DNA of 43,480 bases from Bacteroidales bacterium (GCA_024400815.1 JAKSMD010000007.1:1-43480), one strand, 5' to 3'; positions 23,435-33,082 are shown, counted from the first letter of the stretch. Numbers and translations: made by a program. The notes: generated by a model not told the origin, from the sequence alone.

Positions 23435-25594
23435 CTAATCTCGTACGATATCAAAATCCATCTGCTTCTTGATGAGGTCAACAGCGACCACTTTGACTTT
23501 GATGGTGTCGCCGAATCGCAACGAACGACCATGGTGCAATCCAACTAAAGTGTAATTTTCTTCGTCGATGAAATAGAAATCATCGTCAAAGCTGCGCATG
23601 GGGATCAAACCTTCGCACTTAGATTCCTTGAGTTCGGCATAAATGCCCCATTTGGAAATGCCGGAAACGGTGGCCTCGAAAATCTCACCCACTTTGTCAG
23701 CCAGATATTCGGCTTGCTTGTATTTGACAGAGTCGCGTTCGGCTTGTGTGGCTTGCTGTTCCATTTGAGAGCAGTGCTTACAGTATTCCTCATACTGCTC
23801 TGGATTGACAGACTCTTTGTTGGCTAAGTAATGGTCCAACAGTCGGTGTACCATCATGTCCGGATAACGTCGGATAGGGGAGGTGAAGTGCGTGTAGTAG
23901 GGGAACGCTAATCCGTAGTGTCCAATGTTCTCGGTGGAGTAGCAGGCTCTTGACATGATGCGGATAGAGAGTTTGCTGAGCATGTCGTAGTCTGGTTTTC
24001 CCTTTTGCTCGGCAAGCATCTGGTTGAGCGAACTGCTGAACGACTTTGTGGATTTGGTGTTGAGTTCGTGCCCCAGTTTCTTGACGAAATTTTTGAATGT
24101 GTCCAACTTTTCATCCAATGGCTTGTCGTGAATACGATAAACGAAGGTGTTAGGCGCTTTCCCGTTCAAACGTTTGCGTCCAATTTTTTCGGCTACTTTC
24201 TTGTTCGCCAATAACATGAACTCTTCAATGAGCCAGTTGGCCTCTTTTTGCTCTTTAAGGTAAACACCGATAGGGTGCGATTCTTCATCCAATTTGAATT
24301 TGACCTCTTCGGTTTCAAAATTGATGGCGTTGCTGTCAAATCTCTTTTGACGCATGATTTGTGCTAACTCGTTGATTTTGAGGATGACTTCTGCCAAATC
24401 GCCCGTACCGGTCTCAATGATGTTTTGCGCTTCTTCATAGTTGAATCGGCGGTCGGAGTTGATGACGGTATGACCGAACCATTCTTTGTGAACTTTGGCG
24501 CTGTCGTCTAAATCAAAGACGGCACTATAGCAAAGTTTGTCCTCGTGTGGCCGCAATGAGCACAGATTGTTGGAGAGTGCTTCAGGCAGCATGGGGATGG
24601 TTCTATCTACCAAATAGACAGAAGTGCCTCTGCTATAGGCTTCTGCATCTATTACGGAACCGGGCCGTACATAATGCGTCACATCTGCAATGTGGATGCC
24701 GATACGGTAAAGACCGTTCTCCAGCTTTTCAAAAGAGAGCGCGTCATCAAAGTCCTTGGCGTCCGCAGGGTCGATGGTGAAGGTGGTGACAGAACGGAAG
24801 TCGCGACGTTGGTTGATCTCTTTTTCGGAAATTTCTGTCGGAATGTTGTTGGCCGCTTCTTCCACATTGGCTGGGAATTTAAGCGGGAAGTCGTTTTCGG
24901 CCAAGATGGCGAGCATTTCCACATTGTTGTTGCCCGGTTTGCCAAGCACGTGGGTGACTTCTCCTAATGGACTGCGTGTGCCTGCTGGCCAGTCCACGAT
25001 GACGACTACCACTTTATCGCCCGTTTTGGCTTTCCTTAAGAGTCGCCCTGGGATGATGATGTCGCGACGGAAGAAGGCGTTGTCCGGAATAAAGTAAGCA
25101 ATTCCTTTTTTGATAGAAATGGTGCCAACTAACTGCTTCTTGCTGCGTTGGATGACTTCTACTACCTGCCCTTCAGGACGTTTGCCTTTTCGTGAAGGGA
25201 AGAGAACCACCTTGACGATGTCGTTGTTGAGGGCATTGCCCAAATTGCCATCGGCGACGAAGATGTCTTCGGCTTGCGATTCGTCAGGGGTGTCCTGTTT
25301 GTCATTTTGCGGAATAACGAAGGCCATGCCGCTGCGCTTCATCTCAATCTTGCCGACCACATAATTGCGCCCGGTATCGCTATTGCCTTTGAATTGCTTG
25401 TAGTTGAGTTTGTATTTGCCGCGACCGGCTTTGACAAGCATTTTGGCATATAGGAGCTGCTCAATTTGTTCTTTGACTTCTTCGCGGCCTTTTTTATCGT
25501 AAATGCCGACTTTTGCGGCAATTTGTTTGTAGTTCAGCTTTTCGTTTTTGCCAGAAGCTAATGCTTCCAGTATTTGTTTGGATAAATTTTTCAT
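23435..25594 (-). CDS. rnr: Ribonuclease R
   Basis: A 719-residue 3'-5' exoribonuclease that degrades structured RNA. An N-terminal winged-helix region (NKLNYKQIAAKVGI) is followed by cold-shock-like OB folds (about 75-240). The RNB catalytic domain carries the acidic cluster DPADAKDFDDALSFE (about residues 272-286), and the sequence FTSPIRRYPDMMVHRLL is the family's C-terminal signature. A C-terminal S1 domain (about 640-715) closes the protein. It lacks the long basic tail found in E. coli RNase R, as is common outside proteobacteria. It follows apbE by 18 bases and is probably cotranscribed with it, although no functional link is evident. Confidence 0.96.
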   Translation of the reverse strand: MKNLSKQILEALASGKNEKLNYKQIAAKVGIYDKKGREEVKEQIEQLLYAKMLVKAGRGKYKLNYKQFKGNSDTGRNYVVGKIEMKRSGMAFVIPQNDKQDTPDESQAEDIFVADGNLGNALNNDIVKVVLFPSRKGKRPEGQVVEVIQRSKKQLVGTISIKKGIAYFIPDNAFFRRDIIIPGRLLRKAKTGDKVVVVIVDWPAGTRSPLGEVTHVLGKPGNNNVEMLAILAENDFPLKFPANVEEAANNIPTEISEKEINQRRDFRSVTTFTIDPADAKDFDDALSFEKLENGLYRIGIHIADVTHYVRPGSVIDAEAYSRGTSVYLVDRTIPMLPEALSNNLCSLRPHEDKLCYSAVFDLDDSAKVHKEWFGHTVINSDRRFNYEEAQNIIETGTGDLAEVILKINELAQIMRQKRFDSNAINFETEEVKFKLDEESHPIGVYLKEQKEANWLIEEFMLLANKKVAEKIGRKRLNGKAPNTFVYRIHDKPLDEKLDTFKNFVKKLGHELNTKSTKSFSSSLNQMLAEQKGKPDYDMLSKLSIRIMSRACYSTENIGHYGLAFPYYTHFTSPIRRYPDMMVHRLLDHYLANKESVNPEQYEEYCKHCSQMEQQATQAERDSVKYKQAEYLADKVGEIFEATVSGISKWGIYAELKESKCEGLIPMRSFDDDFYFIDEENYTLVGLHHGRSLRFGDTIKVKVVAVDLIKKQMDFDIVRD

Positions 25595-25612
25595 AATTGT
25601 TATTTTTGAGGT

Positions 25613-26602
25613 TTATTTTGTGACTTTTGTGGTTTTCAGTTTTCCATTTTCGCTGTGGATGAACCAGGCTTCCAGTTCGGCGTGTTGCTTGACAATGGCT
25701 GAAGATTTGTCTAGACCGAGTACCATGAAAGCGGTAGCATAGGCATCTGCGGTTGCACAATCAGGGGCGATGACGGTGACGCTGAGCAGTTTTGTGGTTT
25801 CCGGTTTGCCCGTGACTGGATTGAGGATGTGCGTGTATCGTTGGCCATCTTGTTCGAAAAAGTTGCGGTAGTTGCCGGAAGTCGCCACCGCGCGATTTTG
25901 AAGTTCGAAACTTTCGTCACTATCTATCGCACCATCCGCTGTCTCAGTCGGCGTCTGGATGCCGATGCGCCAGGCCTTTCCGTTTTTGCTTCCTAAGGCC
26001 ACTATCTCGCCGCCGATTTCAACTAAGCAATTTTCGTGGCCACTCTTTTTCAAAAATTGTGCCACCTTATCAACAGCGTAGCCTTTGGCAATGGCGTTGA
26101 AATTGAACTGCGTGCGCGAGTCTTTTTTGATGATCTGGTCGCCTTGAATGTGGATGTGCTCGCTGCCAACAAATTGCTTGACGGAGTCAATTTGCGCTTG
26201 CGCCACGACCTTTTTTTGATTTTCACGGCCAAATCCCCATAGTTCGATTAAAGGCTGGATGGTACATTCAAATGCACCCTGTGTCTCTTGGTTAACACGC
26301 AAAGAGAGATTTAGGATTTTAAGAAAATCTTCGTTTGGTTTGATGTTTTCGCCTTGGTTGATGCGGAAAATCAAAGAGGTGGTGTCAAAAATCGAAAAAG
26401 TGGTGTTGATGGTGTTCATGACAGAATCCACTTGCTTCGGAAGACGGGAGTCATATTCGCCCACATAGGAAATGTGATAAACGGTTCCAAAAATGCTTCC
26501 TTCAAATTGTTGCACGGATTGTTGTTGGCAGGAAATGAGCAAAATACTGCAACAAATGATGCTGATTTTTGCGAAAATAGCGGTAGATTTTGATTTGTAC
26601 AT
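25613..26602 (-). CDS. apbE: ApbE flavin transferase lipoprotein
   Basis: A 329-residue exported lipoprotein that attaches FMN from FAD to a Thr or Ser of target proteins such as NqrC or RnfG. The N-terminus has a hydrophobic segment ending in LLISC, a convincing lipobox. Family motifs in order are GTVYHISYV, NFNAIAKGYAVDKVAQFL, CLVEIGGEIVALG, YTHILNPVTGKP and SVTVIAPDCATADAYATAFM. The Mg-binding and FAD-binding positions therefore appear intact. None of its usual targets is encoded in the window. A divergent promoter pair separates it from the Mpl gene, with its own box TATCTTTG (minus, 26621-26628) 19 bases before the ATG. Confidence 0.94.
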   Translation of the reverse strand: MYKSKSTAIFAKISIICCSILLISCQQQSVQQFEGSIFGTVYHISYVGEYDSRLPKQVDSVMNTINTTFSIFDTTSLIFRINQGENIKPNEDFLKILNLSLRVNQETQGAFECTIQPLIELWGFGRENQKKVVAQAQIDSVKQFVGSEHIHIQGDQIIKKDSRTQFNFNAIAKGYAVDKVAQFLKKSGHENCLVEIGGEIVALGSKNGKAWRIGIQTPTETADGAIDSDESFELQNRAVATSGNYRNFFEQDGQRYTHILNPVTGKPETTKLLSVTVIAPDCATADAYATAFMVLGLDKSSAIVKQHAELEAWFIHSENGKLKTTKVTK

Positions 26603-26620
26603 AGCATATATTTATGAATG

Positions 26621-26628
26621 CAAAGATA
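26621..26628 (-). promoter_or_regulatory. TAnnTTTG box for apbE-rnr
   Basis: TATCTTTG on the minus strand, 19 bases before the ATG at 26602. It is separated by only 13 bases from the divergent box of the mpl gene. Confidence 0.65.
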
Positions 26629-26641
26629 CTGAAATTTTGTG

Positions 26642-26649
26642 TATATTTG
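26642..26649 (+). promoter_or_regulatory. TAnnTTTG box for mpl
   Basis: TATATTTG ends 19 bases before the ATG at 26669. Back-to-back with the apbE box. Confidence 0.65.
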
Positions 26650-26668
26650 CCGCTCAAACTAAATATCT

Positions 26669-28033
26669 ATGAAAGTACATTTTATTGCTATTGGTGGTAG
26701 TGCTATGCACAATTTGGCTATCGCCTTGCACCTCAAAGGGTATCAAGTTACCGGCTCAGATGATGAAATTTTCGAACCCGCGAAAGGAAGATTAGCAAAA
26801 TATGGCATCCTTCCAGATTCTATTGGCTGGCATCCAGAAAGAATAACGCCCGACTTGGACGCGATTATTTTAGGCATGCATGCCCGCATTGATAATCCAG
26901 AACTGCTTCGAGCAAAAGAACTTGGATTGAAAATATACTCTTATCCAGAATATCTGTATGAACAAAGTAAGGATAAAACGCGTATTGTCATTGGCGGTAG
27001 CCACGGCAAAACGACCATTACGTCTATGATTATCCATGTGCTGCAACAGAACCATATTGACTGCGACTATATGGTTGGGGCTCAACTTGATGGGTTTGAA
27101 GTGATGGTGAAACTTTCTGAAGATGCTCCGATTATGGTCATTGAAGGTGACGAATACCTGACCTCTCCGATTGACCGTCGCCCTAAATTCCATGTCTATC
27201 AACCGACGATTGGCATTGTGAGCGGTATCGCTTGGGACCATATCAATGTTTTTCCAACATTTGACATTTATGTGAAGCAATTCGAGATTTTTGCCAATAT
27301 GATTCCAGAAAATGGCAAGTTTATCTATTGTGAAGATGATGCCGAATTGCCAACTTTGGCAACTAAGGTTAACGGAACGACAAAGCAACCTTATGGCGTT
27401 CATCCTTACCATATTGAAGATGGCGTGACATATTTGGAAACGCCATATGGAGAATTTCCATTGCAGATTTTCGGTCGCCATAATTTGACCAATTTGAACG
27501 CCGCACGCTACGCCTGTGCCGCTGTCGGCGTATCCGAACTTGATTTCTACAAGGCCATCTCAACCTTCAAGGGCGCGTCCAAACGTCTGGAATTAGTGGC
27601 TTGCAGTGGCAATTGCGCTGTCTATAAAGACTTTGCTCATTCACCTTCTAAATTGAAAGCGACCATCTCTGCAGTAAGAGAACAGTTCCCCAATAGGCGC
27701 TTGATTGCTTGTATGGAATTGCATACGTTCAGCAGTCTGACGGAGGCGTTTTTAGCGCAATATGCAGGTGCAATGGATGCTGCAGATACAGCAATTGTTT
27801 ATTTTTCTCCCGAAGCGATTCGATTGAAGAAACTCCCGCCAATCTCTTCAGAGATGATTATGAAGGCCTTTGGTAGAGCGGATTTGCTGGTTTATAATGA
27901 CTCTAAGTTGTTGAAAGAAAAATTGTTAGCGTTTGATTTCAAGGATGCTGTGTTCCTGATGATGTCATCTGGAGATTTTAACGGTATCAATGTTAACGAA
28001 TTAGGTGAAAAAATTATATCTTTGCGGGCTTAA
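26669..28033 (+). CDS. mpl: Mpl-type UDP-MurNAc-tripeptide ligase
   Basis: A 454-residue cytoplasmic ATP-dependent ligase of the Mur family, expected to join recycled L-Ala-gamma-D-Glu-meso-DAP to UDP-MurNAc. It has the N-terminal Rossmann-type UDP-binding segment IAIGGSAMHNLAIALHLKG, the P-loop GGSHGKTTIT at about 107-116, EGDEYLTSPIDRRPKF, and HNLTNLNAARYACAA of the central domain. The motif DEYLTSPID with a tract for the divalent metal distinguishes the Mpl branch from MurC; assignment to Mpl rather than MurC is probable but not proven by sequence alone. It is transcribed from its own promoter, divergent from apbE. The promoter of the next gene lies inside its last codons. Confidence 0.85.
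   Translation: MKVHFIAIGGSAMHNLAIALHLKGYQVTGSDDEIFEPAKGRLAKYGILPDSIGWHPERITPDLDAIILGMHARIDNPELLRAKELGLKIYSYPEYLYEQSKDKTRIVIGGSHGKTTITSMIIHVLQQNHIDCDYMVGAQLDGFEVMVKLSEDAPIMVIEGDEYLTSPIDRRPKFHVYQPTIGIVSGIAWDHINVFPTFDIYVKQFEIFANMIPENGKFIYCEDDAELPTLATKVNGTTKQPYGVHPYHIEDGVTYLETPYGEFPLQIFGRHNLTNLNAARYACAAVGVSELDFYKAISTFKGASKRLELVACSGNCAVYKDFAHSPSKLKATISAVREQFPNRRLIACMELHTFSSLTEAFLAQYAGAMDAADTAIVYFSPEAIRLKKLPPISSEMIMKAFGRADLLVYNDSKLLKEKLLAFDFKDAVFLMMSSGDFNGINVNELGEKIISLRA
28017..28024 (+). promoter_or_regulatory. TAnnTTTG box for the DUF1573 gene
   Basis: TATCTTTG lies within the last five codons before the stop of the mpl gene and 39 bases before the ATG at 28064, so the DUF1573 gene can be transcribed separately. 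Confidence 0.6.
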
Positions 28034-28063
28034 TTTTAAAACAACTTAAAAATAATAAGAACA

Positions 28064-29161
28064 ATGAAAAAGCTTAGTTTATTTGTATTGTTGGTCGCAG
28101 CGTTTGTTATGGCTAATGCTCAACCAAAAATCCAATTTGACAGCAACACTTACGACTTCGGAAAAATTAAGGAAGAAGGTGGTAAGGTGACTGGTAGATT
28201 TGAATTTACTAATGTCGGTGATAGTGACTTGGTATTGGTAAATGTTCGTCCAGGTTGCGGCTGTACGGCTGCAAACTATTCTCATGATCCTGTGGCTCCT
28301 GGCCAAAGAGGTTACATTGAAGCAACGTATAATCCGTATAATCGTCCGGGCGTATTCAACAAAAATATCCGCGTCACGACAAATGAGCCGCAATTTAAGA
28401 CAGAAGGTCAAGCTGCTCCTCACATGATTTTCATTAAAGGTGAAGTTATTAAACGCCCGCCTACAGAATTTGAAAAAGCCGGTTATACCAAAACTTCAGG
28501 TATGGCTCGTTTCTATGAACCAAATGTTTCTATTAGCATTTTGAATACGGAGGTTTCCCGCGATACTTTCAAAGTCCGCAACTTCTGGACAAAGCCGGTT
28601 TCCTTTACGATGGAGCCCAAAAATTCTTTTGTGAAAGAAGTATATAGAAGCTTTGGCAATGAACTTCAACCTGGCCAGGAAGGTTTTATCGTTTTGGAAT
28701 ACGATGCAGCAGCTCGCGCTTCTTTCGGCCAATTGAAAGATATTGTTACTTATACGACCAACGATTCTTTGGAATCAAAGAAACACATTCATTATGCGGT
28801 TAACATTAGTGAAGATTTTTCTAAATTGTCTGCTAAACAATTGAAGAATGCACCTGTTGCTGCATTGAATATTACCGAATACGATTTCGGTCAAGTTCAA
28901 AAGAATTCTCAAAACAAAGCAACCTTTACCATCACCAACAATGGTAAGAGCACTTTGATTCTTAGAAAAATGGATGCAAGTTCCGGCTATTACAAAGCAT
29001 CTGCAGATAAAAATGAAATTCCTGCTGGTGAAACAGCAACGGTAACGGTGACGTTCAAAGCAACCTCCCGCGCTGGGGTTCAAAAAGCTACTTTGGAAAT
29101 TATTACCAACGATCCGAATAATCATCATCAAGTCATTAATTTGAAAGGCCAAATTTTGTAA
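28064..29161 (+). CDS. DUF1573-domain exported protein
   Basis: A 365-residue exported protein of unknown function. A signal peptide (MKKLSLFVLLVAAFVMANA, then Q) precedes two DUF1573-like immunoglobulin-type domains. The first (about 20-130) has YDFGKIKEEGGKVTGRFEFT and VRPGCGCTAANYSHDPVAPG; the second (about 265-365) has YDFGQVQKNSQNKATFTITN and the ending NDPNNHHQVINLKG. The GCGC pair in the first domain is a hallmark of the family. DUF1573 proteins are abundant in Bacteroidota envelopes and resemble ASH/MSP-type domains, but no enzyme activity is known. A strong bidirectional terminator follows. Confidence 0.88.
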   Translation: MKKLSLFVLLVAAFVMANAQPKIQFDSNTYDFGKIKEEGGKVTGRFEFTNVGDSDLVLVNVRPGCGCTAANYSHDPVAPGQRGYIEATYNPYNRPGVFNKNIRVTTNEPQFKTEGQAAPHMIFIKGEVIKRPPTEFEKAGYTKTSGMARFYEPNVSISILNTEVSRDTFKVRNFWTKPVSFTMEPKNSFVKEVYRSFGNELQPGQEGFIVLEYDAAARASFGQLKDIVTYTTNDSLESKKHIHYAVNISEDFSKLSAKQLKNAPVAALNITEYDFGQVQKNSQNKATFTITNNGKSTLILRKMDASSGYYKASADKNEIPAGETATVTVTFKATSRAGVQKATLEIITNDPNNHHQVINLKGQIL

Positions 29162-29176
29162 GGCCTGACTATCTAT

Positions 29177-29217
29177 AAAAAACGGGACTCAATGGCAATT
29201 GAGTCCCGTTTTTTTTT
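29177..29217. terminator. Bidirectional intrinsic terminator
   Basis: A 17-bp perfect stem (29177-29193 with 29198-29214), loop GGCA, A run on one side and nine T on the other. It sits between the convergent DUF1573 and nucleoid-associated genes and can stop both transcripts. Confidence 0.92.
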
Positions 29218-29229
29218 ACCGGTATATGT

Positions 29230-30267
29230 TTAACTTTCTTCTTTATAATAGATTTTGTAGAACTTTCCTTTCTCATCTTCACCTTGTTCTAGGAGATTCT
29301 GGCTCCCATGAATGTAGATGTGGAAGTTTTTGTCCAGTTTGATGACGCTTTTGAACCCCTTTGATTGCTTTTTCACAGCACTTTCAGAGATGTCAAATTC
29401 TTCCGGAAATTCAATGTTGTTGTCATTGGAGAACTGCTGTTTGTAACTTTGGAATCTTTCGATGATTTCGGGCTGTTGCATGACTTCTTGGTTGAATTCA
29501 TCTATAGTGAAGGACTCTTTCTCTTTAAAGAATGTGACGGAATCATTCAGTATGGAGGCCTGTTCCGCTTTGGATAATTCGAATTCTTCGGGCAATTCGT
29601 TCAATACGAAACTTTTGGTTAAGGCCATGATGTTCTGTGTGTGGAAATACTCGTCTTGTTTGGGCGTCACATGTAGAAAGTCATCTACCCAATATTGGGC
29701 TTCTGTACTTCGGTTCGTGTTGTCAACTACAGCCACCGTGAATCCGCGTTCTCTTTCTTGGTCGAAAATGAGACAGCCCTTGTCTAATTTCTTAATGTTG
29801 ACGCCTTGCTCGCTTTCTAAAACGAAGTCGTCATCGTCTTGTTTAACTCTTAAGAAGGTGTCTTTGTTTTCTGACTTGAAAATGCCCACGGCGTCAACGG
29901 ATTCTCCGTCCAAGTAGCAGTTTTCAAAATATACAGTGTAGAAATCACCTGGTTTGATATTCGGATGCTCGCTCTTTTCGTACAGGTGCTTTGCGATGTG
30001 ACAGGATTCCTCGTACAAATGGTTTGGGTCGTCAAAAATACGTCCCACATAGGCATAAACTTCGTTCATACTGAGATCTGTGTCATGCGAAAATTGATAG
30101 TATTCTTCAGATTTGAATGGGGAAAGGAAGAAGTTGGCTAAAATCTGGCTGAGGTTGTCGTCCAGAAATAGTTCGTGCTGGCTGAAACGGCATCCTTCAT
30201 CTTCGTATTTGTTGCCGACTTTGTGTAGGGCGGCGGCGGTAATGACCGCGTCTTCATTATGAATCAT
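29230..30267 (-). CDS. 37-kDa nucleoid-associated protein (NdpA/YejK family)
   Basis: A 345-residue cytoplasmic protein resembling the NdpA/YejK nucleoid-associated family. Family-like features are the N-terminal AVITAAALHKVGNK, the segment PGDFYTVYFENCYLDGESVDAVGIFKSE in the middle, and the long acidic composition throughout. Members bind nucleoid DNA, but their molecular role is unclear. Some related proteins are found near phage-defence or topoisomerase IV genes. Here it is the last gene of a four-gene minus-strand run, 11 bases after a thioredoxin-type gene. Promoter signals were not seen directly upstream, so it is probably read from the nnr promoter. The assignment rests on overall similarity rather than a catalytic motif. 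Confidence 0.8.
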   Translation of the reverse strand: MIHNEDAVITAAALHKVGNKYEDEGCRFSQHELFLDDNLSQILANFFLSPFKSEEYYQFSHDTDLSMNEVYAYVGRIFDDPNHLYEESCHIAKHLYEKSEHPNIKPGDFYTVYFENCYLDGESVDAVGIFKSENKDTFLRVKQDDDDFVLESEQGVNIKKLDKGCLIFDQERERGFTVAVVDNTNRSTEAQYWVDDFLHVTPKQDEYFHTQNIMALTKSFVLNELPEEFELSKAEQASILNDSVTFFKEKESFTIDEFNQEVMQQPEIIERFQSYKQQFSNDNNIEFPEEFDISESAVKKQSKGFKSVIKLDKNFHIYIHGSQNLLEQGEDEKGKFYKIYYKEES

Positions 30268-30278
30268 AGGAATAAATA

Positions 30279-31673
30279 TTATGGTCGGACAATGCCCAAG
30301 AACGTGAGGTAGTCGTTGATTTCATCTACTAAAATGTTTTTGCGGATCACGCGTTTGTCTTTGTCCAAAAGATACATATAAGGTATTGTACGTGTTTCGT
30401 ACAAGGATTTCTCTTCAATAGTCTGGTCGAAATTCCAACCGTGGCGGTAATTTTTTGCTGCTTCGCCACGTATGTAATATTGCCAGATTTTGGCGTCGTT
30501 TTCTACATAAATTGTTAACACATTGAGCCGCCCGCTGGCGATAGCGTCATTGAGGACATCGTTTTGGGCTAAACGACGTCTGACTTCTAAACAGGTATGG
30601 CAGGTCGGGTTATGAAACAGCAACAAAGTGTATTCGCTTTGGAAACCGTGTAGATGGCTGGTGTCGCCGTGCTCATCTGCGAATCGGAAGTCTGTGGCAA
30701 TGCTGCCATCTACATTTTTGTTGAGAGTGGCTAATTCGTGCTCGTAGTACACTTTCCGTTTTTCTTCGAGATTCGGCAGGGTTAGCACTTCTTGTAATAG
30801 TTTGATATAGGTGTGTTCAACTTTGTAGTTGGACATGTAAAATCCCAAATCGCGTTCCAGACGGTCGAAAAAGAGTAGGTAGGAAGTCTCATTGATACGA
30901 GCTGCTTGAAGGGCCTTAACTACAAAGGTGTCCAAGTCGGGTCTGTCCCATTGATATATCATCTCGCAGAAATTTTTGAACTTTTTTTCTGCCACGGGCG
31001 TGTTGAAAAATCGTGGGTCGTTCCAAGGGAAATTGTCGAAATAGTGCTCTACGACAAATGCCTGTGCTCTTCTTGGGTCATTGTAATACGCCGTTGGTAA
31101 GTCTGGTGTGGCTTTGTTGATGGCGACAATAGATGCTAAAACGGTATTCGGGTTGTCTTGGATGACTTGCTGCTCGTAGTCACTCTGTGCTTTGGCAATT
31201 CGTTGGGCTCTTGCTGTAAGCGAATCCACCAAAGTGCGAAGCATGTATTGGGGGAGTTTTTTGGAATGATTGAATTCTTGGTCCAAAGACGCCATCTGCG
31301 CTTGGAAATAATTCATTTTGGCAAGATATTCCACATAATGTGTGTTTTCGGGATTGCTCTCAAAAGAAAGAATGCCATGATCGATGTTGATGGTTAACTT
31401 TTGCTTTTTTTCGTTTGAGACGAGGAATGAACCTATATTGCTGGAGTCTGCCGTAATCCAATACATACCAGGCTTTAGCGGTTGCTTTCCTTTGAAAACA
31501 ACTTCTTTGCTGAAGGGCATAGCAAGGTTGGTTCCTGATTTTTTCTGCCAATTAAAGCTCTGAATTTTGATGGAATCACAAACGGCACCGTCAACACGGA
31601 TGTGAATGTCCATTTGAGCATTGCTGTGAAATAGGAATAGGGTTGCTAAAGCGAAAAAAAGAATGCGTTTCAT
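30279..31673 (-). CDS. Exported thioredoxin-like protein, DUF5106 type (paralogue 2)
   Basis: A 464-residue periplasmic TlpA-like protein. Signal peptide MKRILFFALATLFLFHSNAQ. The N-terminal part (about 20-110, including GKQPLKPGMYWITADSSN) resembles the DUF4369-like domain, the middle (about 110-330) the helical DUF5106 domain, and the C-terminal about 130 residues a thioredoxin fold. The redox motif is Cys-x-x-Cys in HNPTCHTCLEVRR near residue 354, and the cis-proline region is TIPYMYLLDKDKR. It is a tandem paralogue of the next gene upstream (5-base gap). Such proteins are thought to reduce or exchange disulfides in envelope proteins. The two proteins are similar along their length, but the active-site dipeptide is HT here and PT in the other. 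Confidence 0.88.
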   Translation of the reverse strand: MKRILFFALATLFLFHSNAQMDIHIRVDGAVCDSIKIQSFNWQKKSGTNLAMPFSKEVVFKGKQPLKPGMYWITADSSNIGSFLVSNEKKQKLTINIDHGILSFESNPENTHYVEYLAKMNYFQAQMASLDQEFNHSKKLPQYMLRTLVDSLTARAQRIAKAQSDYEQQVIQDNPNTVLASIVAINKATPDLPTAYYNDPRRAQAFVVEHYFDNFPWNDPRFFNTPVAEKKFKNFCEMIYQWDRPDLDTFVVKALQAARINETSYLLFFDRLERDLGFYMSNYKVEHTYIKLLQEVLTLPNLEEKRKVYYEHELATLNKNVDGSIATDFRFADEHGDTSHLHGFQSEYTLLLFHNPTCHTCLEVRRRLAQNDVLNDAIASGRLNVLTIYVENDAKIWQYYIRGEAAKNYRHGWNFDQTIEEKSLYETRTIPYMYLLDKDKRVIRKNILVDEINDYLTFLGIVRP

Positions 31674-31678
31674 AGCAA

Positions 31679-33082
31679 TTAATTGAGGATGTTCAACATT
31701 TTGATTTCGTCTTCCAATACGGTTTCCATCACATTCTTTTTGAGGATGCGTTTGTCTTTGTCTAAAATGAACATGTACGGAATGGCGCGAGTGTCGTATA
31801 GGGCATTCTGTTCAATACTTTGGTCAAAGTTCCAACCATGCATATAGCTGGGGTTGGCTTCGTTGGAGTGGATGTAGTTCTTCCAAATTTCAGCATCATC
31901 TTCGAAATAGACGGTAAGCACTTTGAGTCTTCCGCTGGCAATGGCTTTGTTGAGGAATGGGAAATTTGCCATCATGCCACGCACTTTTTGGCAAGTCGGA
32001 CAGGTCGGATGCTGAAGGTAGAGCAATAGATATTCCGCTTGGATGTCATGCAGCGTGGTGGTGTCTCCTGTGTGGGTGACAATTTTGAAGTTGGGCGCAA
32101 TATCCCCCACATGGTTTTTGTCGATGACGCCTAACTCGTAGGTGCAGTGGCGCTGACGATTGCCAGGCAATTTGCTGATGGTCAGCATGTCTTTAAGCAT
32201 CTTTATGTAGAGACGCTCGATTTTGAGTGGAGAACCATGGTCGCCGAGTATCTTTTCGACTTCATCGAAAAATGCAAAGTAAGTTGCCGTATCTATTTTG
32301 GCTGATTGAAGTGCGTGCATAACATATTGGTCGAATTCCGGACGCTGCAATTGTGAGATGATAGAGCAGAATTCTTTGACTTTGTCTTTGGCAATAGGCG
32401 TGTTGAAAATGTAAGGATAGTCCCACGGAAAATTGTCAAAATAATGACTTACATAATATTCTTGCATTTTCATGCGGTCCGAAGCAATCTCTTTCGTGGG
32501 TTGTGGTATCTCGATGCCGCATTGGACAATTCCTGCCAATGTCGTATGCGGATTTTCGGCGATGACTTGACGCTGATAGCGTTCTTTTTCAGCAGCAATG
32601 CGTGTGGCTTTAGCATTCAGGGTGTCCACAATGGGCCCGAGCATGTACTGGGGCAATCTGCTTTTGGCATCTTGAAACTCTTGGTTGAGACCTTGCATTT
32701 GCGCATCAAAGGTTTGGACATGGTTGAGATAATCCTTATAGTGTTCGTTTTCTGGCGTTTCGGAAAAAATCACATCCGAATCCGTGATTTGAATGCTGAA
32801 ATCTTGTTTGCTATTGGGCGAAATTAGGAACGCTCCCCCAAGTGTTTTGTCGAAAAGAATCCAATAGATGCCCGGATGCAGTGACTTTTTTGTGGAAAGG
32901 ACGGCCGTGTTGGAGAACTTCTGCTCTAGAATAGGACTGAACTCTTGCTCTGTGTCGTAGGCCTGGATCTTCAAACTGTCATACGATTTTTCTGTATCAA
33001 TTTTAATCGTGATTTTAGCTTGCCCAAAGCAAAGACTTTGGAGAAGTAGGAATCCAAGAAAAATATATGCGGAACGTTTCAT
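31679..33082 (-). CDS. Exported thioredoxin-like protein, DUF5106 type (paralogue 1)
   Basis: A 467-residue protein, paralogue of the preceding downstream gene. Signal peptide MKRSAYIFLGFLLLQSLCFG, then Q. The layout is the same: DUF4369-like N-terminus with KKSLHPGIYWILFDKTLGGA, helical DUF5106-like middle with SRLPQYMLGPIVDTLNAKAT, and a C-terminal thioredoxin fold. The redox motif is CPTC in LQHPTCPTCQKVRG, and the cis-proline region is AIPYMFILDKDKR. Shared words between the two paralogues, such as FDNFPW and the ending of the thioredoxin domain, show a tandem duplication followed by divergence. It starts 10 bases after the NAD(P)HX repair gene, in the same operon. No promoter box of its own was seen. 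Confidence 0.88.
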   Translation of the reverse strand: MKRSAYIFLGFLLLQSLCFGQAKITIKIDTEKSYDSLKIQAYDTEQEFSPILEQKFSNTAVLSTKKSLHPGIYWILFDKTLGGAFLISPNSKQDFSIQITDSDVIFSETPENEHYKDYLNHVQTFDAQMQGLNQEFQDAKSRLPQYMLGPIVDTLNAKATRIAAEKERYQRQVIAENPHTTLAGIVQCGIEIPQPTKEIASDRMKMQEYYVSHYFDNFPWDYPYIFNTPIAKDKVKEFCSIISQLQRPEFDQYVMHALQSAKIDTATYFAFFDEVEKILGDHGSPLKIERLYIKMLKDMLTISKLPGNRQRHCTYELGVIDKNHVGDIAPNFKIVTHTGDTTTLHDIQAEYLLLYLQHPTCPTCQKVRGMMANFPFLNKAIASGRLKVLTVYFEDDAEIWKNYIHSNEANPSYMHGWNFDQSIEQNALYDTRAIPYMFILDKDKRILKKNVMETVLEDEIKMLNILN

